NCBI GenBank assembly: GCA_015039465.1
Contig: MU130710.1
Coordinates: forward strand, 138,857 to 202,856
DNA from: Phlegmacium glaucopus
Lineage: Eukaryota; Basidiomycota; Agaricomycetes; Agaricales; Cortinariaceae
Length of the DNA stretch: 64,000 nucleotides
Reading direction: 5' to 3'
Made by a program: the position numbers and the translations under genes. Within the stretch, counting starts at the first letter, position 1, and each line of letters begins with the position of its first letter. Below are positions 1 through 10,536 of this stretch, one piece after another. The notes beneath the pieces are model-generated. The model saw nothing but the letters and a program-made list of their open reading frames with translations, had not been told where the DNA came from and searched no databases.

Positions 1-42
1 TTTCCATTTACATCATGATGCTCTTTTTTTATTTTCCTACAG

Positions 43-885
43 GTTGGTCTTGCCGGCTGTGGCCCAACAATTGCGCATAAGCTAGCCCAAAGTGAATTAG
101 CACCTAGCTTTTTCCACGCTGTATCAGACTTACCGAGGGAAGCGCTCTCCGATTTCCTGGCTGATTGGCGACAGACACTCAAGGTACAGTTGATGCTGGA
201 CCGAAATGGGCTCCTTGGACGAAAGTATCTGGCTGTCACACGAAACATATCATCAAAATTCCCATCAATTGATGTCCTCCGTTACGCCTGCCCTGTTACT
301 TCTTGGATGACCAACACCATCCCTGACACCTCTTGCTGGACTTTCTGCCAGCCCAATATTATGGCTATTGCCTCGCTCTGCAAAAAATCATTTTCATGGG
401 GCACATCAGGACAGATTGTAGCCCAATTCCAGCAAAATGTTTGGCGAGGTGTTGTAGTGCGATACCTGCTCCAGGTATGTGTTTACTGTGGGGAATATAT
501 ATGTTCTTACCTTTCCCATTAGGCTCCAGATCCAAACGTAGATATCAAGTGCTACATGGACAGATCTCTGTCTGAAGGGTCTTTCACCTGTTCAGGCATC
601 CTTCACATCTACCAAGTAAAACTTGGCCCCGGCGGTCCATCAACTGGTGCAAACGTAAATGGCTATGTGATCAAGATCTCTGCATCCACCCTTATTCATG
701 ATCCCATCGCAAATCTGGATGATATCTGCCATCATCTTGCTCTCGACGCCCCGGTTCAGGGATGTTCTGTTTGGATCCCTGCTGCGATCTTGGCATCTGC
801 CCTACCACTGATGGTTCAATGGTTTCATGATAAATCAACAGGAAAAACGGGACCAGTCATATCCCCATCTTATCCTCCAGTATGA
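43..885 (+). CDS. GEN1/XPG-family flap endonuclease, C-terminal part
   Basis: The reading frame opens after a splice acceptor at 41-42 and runs to 474. A 48-nt GT..AG intron (475-522) follows, then an exon from 523 to a TGA at 883-885. It begins with a helix-hairpin-helix-like GLAGCGPTIAHKLA, then FLADWRQTLKVQL and DVLRYACPVTS. This order is the DNA-binding and linker part of fungal GEN1/Yen1-like members of the FEN1/XPG nuclease family, which cut flaps and Holliday junctions in the nucleus. The N-terminal XPG-N and XPG-I catalytic domains lie upstream of the window. The second exon may be the small C-terminal chromo-like domain seen in GEN1 proteins, which is inferred. The sequence near 880 could also be a donor with an acceptor near 932, adding only a few residues. 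No frameshift is visible. The family call rests on recalled motifs, not an alignment. Confidence 0.6.
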
Positions 886-1231
886 TTTTTATGTGTACCG
901 TTTCAAAATCTTTGCTCACCTTTCTCCCCAAGGTCCTTGAGCGCCCCAAAGGTTTTTGAGGCTACATCAATCTGTGCACCCCACCTCCCAAGTAGAATCT
1001 AGATCAGTCATTAGTCTTATGTATTTATCATGTACCTTTCGATTATGAATCCTATTTTTCTCTTAGTGTGGACTCGCTTTGCTTAAAGGATTGAAATTGA
1101 TATTAACAGGGCCAATGGCAAGGCCAATAATGTAGGATTGTTCTGAGATGTAACTATTTTACAAAGGTGAAACATTGTGTCTCCTAGCGTTTATACAGTA
1201 TACCTACTCCCCGTAACTGCCTTATCAACCT
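886..1231. other. Intergenic spacer
   Basis: No gene is recognised here. The stretch lies between the nuclease stop and the first ATG of the recombinase-like gene. It probably holds the 3' UTR of the first and the promoter of the second. Confidence 0.5.
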
Positions 1232-3743
1232 ATGACTCAAGCTTGTTCTCCTATGAAATATCAAGCCATCAATGCAAAAGAAAAAACTGCATCCCCAGCT
1301 CGGAAGAAGAGCCATTCAGCTATCTCAACCCTGAAAACCCTGCAAAAAGTAAGGAATGCAAAGTGTGTGGAATTCAGCACCGTGAAGAACACAGACAGCG
1401 CTTACAATGGTCATATTGCTCGAGGTATGCAATTCTTGAGGGAAATTGTGAAGGAAAGGAGGGAAAATGGAGAGAGGGCGTGCAGCTTAGGAATCCCTAC
1501 TGATGAGCTCGAGAGAGTGTTCGACAAGCCACCAAATCAGTATTCCGCTATGGCACTTGAGATGTTCCTGGTCCAGAAATGCTTCACAGACGGGCTGGGT
1601 TCAAGCACTTCAGATGGTATTCATGGTGCATTTGCATCCTATTGGGATACAATGTGAGTCAACTACCAGTTTTCGGTGGACCACTTACCAAAATCTTACC
1701 AGGGATAATGATTGCTATTCCGGGGCATACTCTTATGACGAAAAGCAATACAAGGTCCTTGGATGTCCCACTAGGGCCTCAGCAGTCAGATCTGTGCTCC
1801 AAGCTGTCAAAACACGAGCGCACACAAAGGGTGCTTTGGCCACTCGGAATCATGCTGAAGCTATAACAATTGAAGAAATCCAGAAGTTAATGAACTGGTC
1901 TGAGAAGAATTGTCCAAATGAGAAGCTCACCTCGACACCAGTTGAGAACATGGAAGAGTTAAAACTTTGCCTCGAGCATGGGCTGATGCGAGGTCTTTAC
2001 TCTCCCCCACCTAATCTGTGCGGAGTCCATGTGGAGTCCGAGCTGTCCACACAAAATTTACACCCTAAACCTTAAAATTTAAAACTTTTATAATATATAT
2101 ATATACCTATCCTAATTCTAACCCTAACCTTAACACTAACTTTAACCCAACCCTAACCAAGGTGGGGGAGTGTAAAGTACAGGCTGATGCATGCATTCAT
2201 GACATCAGCATTCATGCTATGGACCAGGTTAGTTATCGGAATTTGATGCTAAACTATCTGGTATAACTATTATCCACTTTCAGATGCTTTGAGCTTCTCA
2301 GCCTACAAGCTGGAGACATTGAAAATGGGTGTATTGGCCCAGCTCCGTATTACATACCACACTTCAAGATTCACCTTGAGAACCGCAAAGGATGGCAGAA
2401 GGAAAAGGGATATGATGGTCCCAGAACAAGTATGTACTGTGCAACGGTCAACCATAGGGGTCTCTATGTGATTGCCAAACCATAAGCTGACATGAACCAA
2501 AAAAAAAAGGCAATATATATGACATCTATCAGCAGGAGGTTTCCGAAATTGACATGAGCACTCACCTTCCCCGTTGGAAGAATTTCCTCACCACTCAGAT
2601 AGGAGGAGAGTTTGAGGAGAACGACTTTCTTTTCCCTTATATTGCTCCCAATGGAGTAATCCACATCAAACAACACATGAGCTACGCTGCTCTCCAGGGC
2701 TTGCTCACCAAATTTTCGGATGGCGCTGACATCATGAAACATTACACTACCCATTGCTTCCAGCGAGGTGGAGCACAATACCGATTTATGTTCGCACCAA
2801 TTGGAATGCGGTGGTCATTGAGCCGGATAAGGTGGTGGGGTGGCTGGGCAATTGGAGAACATGTATGGCCTCTGAAAATAATGATAGTCAGTCCGAGTAA
2901 ACTCAAACCGAGAATTATCCAGGTTGATACACTGATCAAGTACCTGGTTGGCTCCCTTCAAAGTTATGAGTCAGGACATGGAGGCGCTCTTCATCCAATT
3001 CCTCTGGATCCCGAGAAGACTTTCATGGGTGACCACCTTTCTCTCAAGCCTGTGACTACTGAGGAATTTTTCCAGTTGAAGCATAGCATCAGCCATATGG
3101 ATGAGAAACTTGATGCCATCGCGTCAACCATTTCATCAGCCATGGAAGGGTCCTCGGATCTCGTCTCCTGTGCTGTTCCTGAGCGCTCATCACCATCAAA
3201 GCACATGTCCTACCAGCAATCCCTACACACCGATCATGTCCAGATCCCTTTGCCATCTCCTATAAATCCTCACCATGTGCACTCTGGCTTGGACTCATCA
3301 ACCATAGCCAACTCAGGGGCTACCTCATGTGTCCGAGCCCAATCTGCTCTTCCTATCTCTGGGGTGTCCATTCCTAATCTAGGCCATGTTCCCGGTGCAT
3401 GGAGGAGAGCAATAATGCAATGGCAAGAGGTTGATCCAGTAACAAATTGCATACTGAAAGACCAGCCCAAACATTGGTATACTGGTGTGTCACTGGGAGT
3501 AAAAGGTCTCAACAGCAGATTGTGTTTGAAGAGTACGAAAGGTATGAAGTCCTTGCACCCCTATTTTTGATTCAAAACTGACTGTCAATATGATCTGGTG
3601 GATCTAGGCTAGGTCGAAGTGACACTTGTTTCCTTGAGGAGTACCCCAATGCCAACAAAAGCATAAACAACCTTTTGAACATGATACGGGCTAAGACCAG
3701 CCGAACCCGCAACAGAAAGAAACATGCAATGGACACGGCATAA
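1232..3743 (+). pseudogene. Tyrosine-recombinase-like gene disrupted by a MITE
   Basis: Six exons can be threaded: 1232-1653, 1703-2227 (interrupted by the element at 1990-2181), 2284-2429, 2510-2862, 2923-3541 and 3608-3743 (TAA). Tyrosine-recombinase landmarks appear in order. WTRCFELLSL carries the first catalytic Arg, with its codon split over the 2228-2283 intron. HCFQRGGAQYRFM carries the H-x-x-R pair, RWWGGW the Trp/His position, and DTLIKYLVGSLQSYE the likely nucleophilic Tyr. This architecture is familiar from 'DNA breaking-rejoining enzyme' proteins of Agaricomycetes. A long tail follows, with a coiled stretch near MDEKLDAIAST. Two defects are seen: the MITE adds stop codons (first at 2073-2075), and near 3480-3500 the frame changes, because the family-like tail GSKRSQQQIVFEEYER is read one frame away from KHWYTG. 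The substrate is unknown. It could be a domesticated or relict Crypton/DIRS-type recombinase. Confidence 0.7.
1990..2181. mobile_element. MITE with 9-bp TSD inside the recombinase exon
   Basis: The 192-bp insert is flanked by direct repeats GGCTGATGC at 1981-1989 and 2182-2190. Its ends are inverted repeats: the left begins GAGGTCTTTACTCTCCCCCA, and the right on the complement begins TGTACTTTACACTCCCCCAC. The interior holds GGAGTCC motifs and a degenerate CCCTAA-rich tract (about 2063-2157). It has no coding capacity. Removing the insert and one TSD (201 nt) restores an open exon leading into the catalytic-Arg segment. The same ends occur at 38213-38613 and 37871-39840. A TSD of 8-10 bp fits Mutator-like or hAT elements; the superfamily is unresolved. 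Confidence 0.85.
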
Positions 3744-5780
3744 GGTTATCATTGATTCCATTCCCCCTTTTTTCCCTGGTCAACAGCCTACAGGAGACGT
3801 GAGCTATAGATTTACCTATCATTTTACTATTACAGGAGACTCGAGCTATATATTTACCTATCATCTTACTATTGAGTAGATACTGCAAAACTTTGTATGT
3901 TATTACCTTCATTTAATTAAACTAATGATGAGCATGGTGGATTCAGTGGTCCCAGTGGCCGTTGGAGATCGCGTGCATGATTTGGCAGGCGGCAACGTGG
4001 GGAGATGGGTGGTGGTGGTGGTGGTGTAAAAGTTGGAAGCTGACGAGGGAAGCAGGACAGGAGCGACTTTGAAACACTTGAGGAACATAGGTGGCGGCTA
4101 TGTACGGCGATGATTGCAGCTGTGCATCATTTTCGGCTAATGTATTTGGGTACGCCAAAACCCTGCAGGCCCGCGGGAGGTGTGGGTCCACTGCCTAAAA
4201 TACCGGCCTTTGGCTAATTTAGAGTGGAGGAGGCACGTATGCCAGGGCGAAGGAGGGGAGGGGGAAAGAAAGGGCTGGATAAGGGGCGCTGTGGGGGGGC
4301 CGAGCAAAGGGAGCTTGATCGTGATTGAGCCCTGGTTTGCCTAATGCGGCCGTGATCTGGCTAAACCCATGTAAATTGTTCAACATAAGTTATCCAGAAA
4401 CCGGGGTTACTCTGCAGGGTCGCTTATCGGCACAAAGTCGGCACACCATATTTTCCCTTCCGATGTTCAAAGTCCGACCAACAATCGATTCACTACATAG
4501 TATGCCTCCACAACGCCTCCAGGGGACTATTTTTTTATTTGAATCAATATGTTTCAGTTTTAATATACTAGACACTCTCTATACAAAATTATTGTTGAAG
4601 AGAGATAATTCAGTTCAGGCAATATGTAATTATGAATTGTACACTATCCAGATGGTGGCAGAGTGAAAACTTCCAGTCCACACGAGGTTGCAGGAGGAAA
4701 AAAGAATGTAAGATGCTCCGAAGAGAGCAGATGGACAAAGTTCACTCATGAGAAGGAGTAGTGAAAGGGTCTGTTTTTGCATTGAAGCCAAGCCGCATTG
4801 GAGGGGCTGGTGTCGGAGGAACTTCACTCGGTAGCTACATATTTTGGTTCTCGTATTTATACCATAAAGTAGTAGCTAACAGATTGCTAACAGAATTAAA
4901 CACTTTCATGTGATAAAAAGAGAGATTGAAAAAACATAGAATAAATGAAAGATGGAGATTGCAGATAAAACTCAATAAAGAAATAAACAATTGATAATAG
5001 AAAATAAGGAAAATATAACGATGAACAAAGCACATAAAAGATAATAGAGATCAAGCCTCAAGCCTATATGAGATAACTTGTGTGTTGTATGAGATATTCA
5101 GGTGGAGGGAAGGATGTTTGATTGTAGTGTAACAGTCAGATATGAATACAAAGAATTCTGGATATGAATTCTCCATTTGTGCCTAGGGCTTGCCCGGGCT
5201 CCTCTTTTTTGGATCTCAAAGTTGAGCGGGATTGGCCAGGCTTGGGCCCAATCGCACTGAAAAGATTGGCCAGAATTCTGGGTCCAATCACATGATCCAA
5301 ATGCTTTCAGATTTCGATCTGAAGTTGATGCGAGGAAAACCGGGCAAGGCCTGAGCGTCTGGAGAGCTCGGTTGTGGCAAAACATGTGCCGAAACCAATC
5401 TGCTGTACCGGACGCTGAAGGGGATGGTGGGTGGGTCAAAAAAACTCAGTGGAAACTGAAGAGACCCTTTTTCCCGTGTCAGAATCAGATCCTGAGTTAA
5501 CGAGAGGTTCTTTTCGTAGGACGTATTATTATTCGTGTTTGTACTTGTAATGTACAAACCCAAAGAGGTCTGATTCTGACGCGTTACGTTATCTTATCCG
5601 ATGATGAGCATGCGCTTGCTCATCGCGGAGTTAGTATGTATCCGCACTCTGCAAGGGCAAGGCTAGTCTGCCGCATCTGGCCGGCACAAGTTCGGCACTG
5701 TTATTGAGCTCCGACCTAGGGGGTTTCTGATAACATACACAAACAACATTGCTCAGCTCATGGGGGTTTTTTCCCAAAAT
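3744..5780. other. Gene-poor spacer
   Basis: No gene is recognised. A short GGT microsatellite sits at about 4009-4026, and a purine-rich GC segment lies at about 4225-4310. Open frames here are short, with no recognisable domains. Confidence 0.5.
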
Positions 5781-5782
5781 GT

Positions 5783-6445
5783 TTGGAACCCCGGGTTTCG
5801 CTTTGAACAGTACATTTGGGAGTTGGAAACTCCAGCGTCAACTCCGTCGATCACAATTTCTGCCGTAGTCACATAAAACATCACAAGCCAGAGTTTACCT
5901 CAGATCTGTTTGGAACGCGAAGGCACTTTCTACTTAATCCTAAGCCAGGTATTTGAAATAAATAAAGAACTCTCTATCGTCCTTAAAGAAGTTGACTTCC
6001 AAGATTGACATTGGGTTGTTCAATGAGAAAGGCATAAGAAACACATCACAGCCACAGTGATTTTAACTATTTAAATATTTATTGAGCAGTGGAAAATAAT
6101 ATTTGAATATGTATCGCGGCTGACACACTAACACAGTGACTTAGACTAACACTGCAGGTTGTGATGGAGATATTTATAGATAATGCAAGTTAATTTATTT
6201 ATTTTGAGCGTTTGCTTGGGTAAAAGGGCCTCAGGACATATAAATTATTGCTTCAATTATGGGCCATGTGTTTCTTGAAAAAATGCTCATGCCAGTGGTT
6301 ACGCTGTGAAGGCGGGCAGGTCACAAGACTACGGCGGAAATTGCCGCCGTAGTGATCGCCGTAGTTTTGATGCCGTAGTTTCCAACTCACGAATGCCCTC
6401 GCTTTGAAACGGGGGTTTCTGGATAGTTTAATCCGAAATAATGAG
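5783..6445. repeat. Imperfect long inverted repeat, possible MITE
   Basis: The segment at about 5783-5876 aligns with the reverse complement of about 6318-6440. Both arms carry GAGTTGGAAACT, CGATCAC and GCCGTAGTC in the same order. The arms are diverged and gapped, about 95-120 bp each, around roughly 440 bp of AT-rich DNA. The right arm also contains a tight palindrome at about 6332-6357 (ACTACGGCGG...CCGCCGTAGT). No TSD was found, so the element class is open. Confidence 0.45.
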
Positions 6446-6952
6446 ATGATATTCAAGCAAGTTCCAAGATCACCCTAACACCTCTCAGAATTCGACTTGT
6501 CTTACCAAACATAGACCTGAGCCCAGCGTACTATGTTGGAAGGACACCGACTGATGGTGGAGTGGATCATGTGCAACACGCGGTCTGGGCTTCAGGTTTG
6601 CTTGTAAAAGAAAGCAGATAACGTTAAGATATAGGTCCGCGCCCATAACAGAGAAAAATACGTGAAAGATAGACCACTATGATGTATACCAGGGCCCGTG
6701 AACTGACTGCGCTGGTCCGAGATGGATGGAAGACATTTGAATTCCCCTTGGAGGAGGAAATGCGCAGACGCGCGCGCAGTACATACGCAGGATCCATACT
6801 CACCGCAAACGACCACAGCCTCTCGTGCGTGCCTTATGGAGTATTAGTAATGATTTTGTATATAATAATAATTGTGTCAGCCGTGCCGAGCGAAGATGAT
6901 GACATGATTTAAACATATATCTGCTGAGGTGTTGCTATTTCATCCTCTCACC
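6446..6952. other. Spacer upstream of the 6953 gene
   Basis: No gene is recognised. A short frame at 6679-6912 has no domain and is not called. The promoter of the gene starting at 6953 must lie here, but no clear TATA box stands out. Confidence 0.4.
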
Positions 6953-9900
6953 ATGTTCTCTTCCCTGGCTTCTCTATTGCCTTCTGCTCTCCATATAAAC
7001 ACAAATGCAGACTTACCAAAACATACAGTTGATCCCGAAGAAACTTATCACGAAGATGAAGAGAATGCTTATGTTCGTACCGTGCAACCGCAACCCACCC
7101 CTGACCGGGACCAGCAGAGTCCAACAAAAGAGAAAGGGAAGGATGTGAAATCACCTAGTGAGGTATGTCGTTTATTTTCCGGTAGCCATAGCCAGAGCGG
7201 GTGCCAACTCTAGAATCGTGTGTATAAGTAAGTCTCTTCTTCGTCATCTGTACTCCATGAATTGTCTTCTGACTCTTATAAAAAAGGAAATGTCAGAACA
7301 CGAGGCTGGCCATATCTCTCTCTTCTGCATCATGACCACTCTCACCGACGTCCTCTGGGTATCCTTCCGTATCATTCCTTCCGTGTTATTCCGCTATAGA
7401 CTATTCTCTTCGACGCCGATATCTAATCATCCATCGAAATGCCAGGGCACAATGCCTGGCCTACCTGACTTCTATCTCGGAATACAGTCACATATCTTGA
7501 TTCAACGCTCTTTATGGAGGATGAATCCCGCTCTGCTTGCTATCGAACCATTTTCTATAAAAAAAATCGTGCTAATCGGATCACTTTATTTCTAAATATC
7601 AGACTTTTATTTTCGTCCGACCACCACCTTCCAAGACGAATCACCCCCTTAACCTTCAAGTTCAGCTAGTACCTCCATATACTAGACCTCCGGGTGGTGT
7701 TATCGCCCCCGCCGGCGATGCCACACCTACACCCACCTCAGCTGACTCTGCAAACACCAACTTTACAACTGAGGGTGTACCTTTGGCTCGAACTTCCTCC
7801 TCGCGCTCCTCTGTCTCCTACACATCCGCTTACGGCTCATCCACAACATCTTTCTCCTCCTTTTCCTCCACTTCCAACGGCTCTACAGGCCATCGAAGAA
7901 CCATCATCCCTCTATATAATCTCCAAGCCCATAATGTCATGACCAATGTCATCGTTGATGCTGGAACCGATGCCAAGATTGCGAAATTCCAGAAGAGAGG
8001 TATCGAACTTATTGATTTGGCTTTGTTAGAGCCTGTAGAGGTCTGGGGCGAGGGAGGAAAGGAAAAAGATGCCAGGAGGGAGAGTATGAGGATTGTGGCT
8101 GATGAGATGGGTGCTAGTGTGGTAAACAGCGTGATCGTTAATGCTGATGGAAGGAGAGGGAGCCTTCTTTCGGCGAAGCTTACGACGTTCTTACAGCCTG
8201 GGGGGAGCAGACCTGCAACACCTTCTGCGGCATCTTCTGCTACCTCTCTACATTCTCAGTTAGCCTTGGCAAATAGAAACGCCGACAGCTCGACAATACA
8301 AGCACCCATCCCGCAGCACCTCTCATCACATATTACGGTTCCTGTTACCGCCCCTGTTACCGCCCCTCCAACTTCTATCTCTCATTCCAATTCGAATTCG
8401 AGTTCAAGTGATAATCCGACACCTGTTCCACCCGCATCACCTGCACCTGTTCCACCCACGTCTTTAGCGTTGATGTCTCCGCCCGCCTCACCTGCCAGTG
8501 GAACTGCGTCCGGTAAACGCAATTTGTTCAACAAATTGTTTAATAAGAAACAAAGCAGTTCGAATTTACTGTCTCCTTCAGGGTCCGGCCCTCCGGGCCT
8601 TTCTGCGGAAGGTTTGCCACCGCCTACGTTTTCTTCGCTGTCACTTGGTCCTGATACGGCCAAGTCCTTCGGCGGTCGAAGTAATTCAATGAAAAGACGT
8701 TCCGCACCACCACCTACTCTCCTTGAACTTCCTACTTTCTCACCCCCTGCTTCGGCCTTTGGGTTCGCTTCGCCTGGTCTTGGTGTGGGTGGTATCAGTG
8801 ACGTGACATCGCCGACGGAGCAACGGACGCCTACCCAAATGTCGATTGCTGGTGGGATGAAGACGATTATCACAGTGACATCTCCAACTCCTAGCGTCGA
8901 AGCTCCTCGAGAACGTGAGAAAGGACATGGGAGAAATATGAGTTTGACATCTATCACTTCGCCTTTCAAAGCTTCGTTGAAGAGTCGTTTGTCATCTGTT
9001 GTCCTCATGGGACATGGTGGCTCACAATCTAGTTCGCAGGCCCACGATAGCGGGTCGAATGGAGACGACTCTCCTACGACTGTTAACAAGAAACAGCGCG
9101 ATAGCGATAGGGATGCATCGCCACACCCAAGCCTGGGTAGTAGGAGTCGGCTGAGTATTAACGACAGTGCTGATTCGCATGGTGGAAATTGGAGTTTCGG
9201 TCTCGGCGGGAACGGAGGTGGGAACGGACACGCACCTCAACTACAACCAGACATAACGACGAATCTCAGACAACAGCAGTTACAACTACGGCCGCCTGTA
9301 TTAGGTATTCAGCCTACTTTTGTTTCCTCCAACCCCTCTTCTTCTGCCTCTTCGAACCCCAATGCTTTTACCTCAGACGTTCACACCCAAACGACCACGG
9401 AAAATCCAGAACAAGTCTTGCAAGGTCAACGTGCATTGATCTATGTGTGGTTAGTTAGGAGGTGGATGAAGAAACGACTATCGAGTCATAGTGGGCTTGG
9501 AGATTCTGCTGTTGGATTTTTGAGTGGTGTTGGCGGTTTGAAGGGTGAGAAGGAAAAGGGGAAGGAAAAAGAGAAGGCTAAGGACAAGGACAAAAGAAGA
9601 AATAACAGTGCAGACTGTAGAGATAAAAAAGGGACGGGGTCCTCGCATGACGGTTCAGGAGCTGTGACTGCACCGTTGATGTATGGAGGTGTTGAAGTTC
9701 GGTTTGAGTGGAAGAGGGCGAAGGTTGGGAAAGAGAGGGGTGGCTCTGGGAAGAAGAAGAATCGTGGTGGGAGGGGGAGGACTGGAACTGTCGGAGGGGC
9801 AGAAAGTGATGGCGAAGTTGAGGCTAGTATCAGAGATCGGACGAGGGAAAGTGAGAGGGAGAGGGAGAGGGATGATCGTGATGAACGAGGTTCAATCCGA

Positions 9901-10536
9901 GGTTCTGGTGAAGGACCGATGATGGCTAAAACAAAGGAACGCCTAAAATCTGAAGAAAAGAGGAAATTCCGGATGAGCACTGGTAGTATTAGCTCCATCG
10001 CTACCAATTCCGAGATCGATGGTTTGGATATGAAGAAAAAATCAAGTACTGGTGCCAACAATCAGTATGACGATGGAGAGGATAGTGATCCTGAAGATTC
10101 AGAGACGCCTTGGATTTGTACGTTGAAATTGCGGAGGGGTGCTGCTCCGGTGTCGGGTGGGGGTTCGTTGACTCCTATGGCGGGAGATGCACAAACACAG
10201 CCTCCAATCCTCCAAACTCAAGTCCTGCGCATCAAAGTGGGAACTCTATCACCTACGCCACATCATCCTAAAGTGGTAGCCATGCTTAAGGTGCCGTTCC
10301 CACTTCCTGATGTGGAAGTGGAGAGGATGGGAGTGGTTAAGAGAGGGGGGATTGATATTCCGACTCAAAAACCTACTGCGAATCAGGATACTACGCCGTA
10401 TAATGGGCTAATGCTGACGGCAGAAGAGATCAAAGATATAGTGTGCAGTACGGGGCTTTGGTTGGTTGTTAGAGAAGGGTTTGGAGGTGTTGGGAAGGTT
10501 AGAAGGAAGGGTAATGGGTGGAGGATAAGGGCGTAA
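6953..10536 (+). CDS. Conserved fungal protein of unknown function (about 1047 aa)
   Basis: Exon 1 (6953-7162) encodes MFSSLASLLPSALHIN and an acidic linker. A 440-nt intron (7163-7602) follows, unusually long for this locus, then one large exon 7603-10536. Splicing joins codons in phase and gives TFIFVRPPPSKTNHPLNLQV soon after the junction. A second conserved-looking block is RTIIPLYNLQAHNVMTNVI followed by a hydrophobic LIDLALLEPVEVWGE. The middle is low-complexity Ser/Pro/Thr/Gly. Around 9540-9910 it is Lys/Arg/Glu-rich and probably disordered. The C-terminal part (WICTLKLRR, then about 80 residues to GWRIRA) looks folded again. No catalytic motif or signal peptide is visible. The start was chosen because MFSSLAS is the first Met that makes sense after the promoter; an in-frame upstream Met at about 6929 is less likely. 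I do not recognise a function. Confidence 0.75.

Noticed and set aside
2063..2157. A chromosome end or interstitial telomere
   Set aside because: The CCCTAA-like units are degenerate and lie strictly inside a TSD-flanked MITE. A sister MITE at 38 kb has the same feature.
3943..4191. 82-codon minus-strand His-rich frame
   Set aside because: The His run comes from a GGT microsatellite. There is no other support.
8382..9089. 235-codon minus-strand frame
   Set aside because: It is antisense to the Ser/Pro-rich part of the 6953-10536 gene. It has biased composition and no domain.
9486..10061. 191-codon minus-strand frame
   Set aside because: It is a shadow of the Lys/Arg/Glu-rich coding segment on the plus strand.
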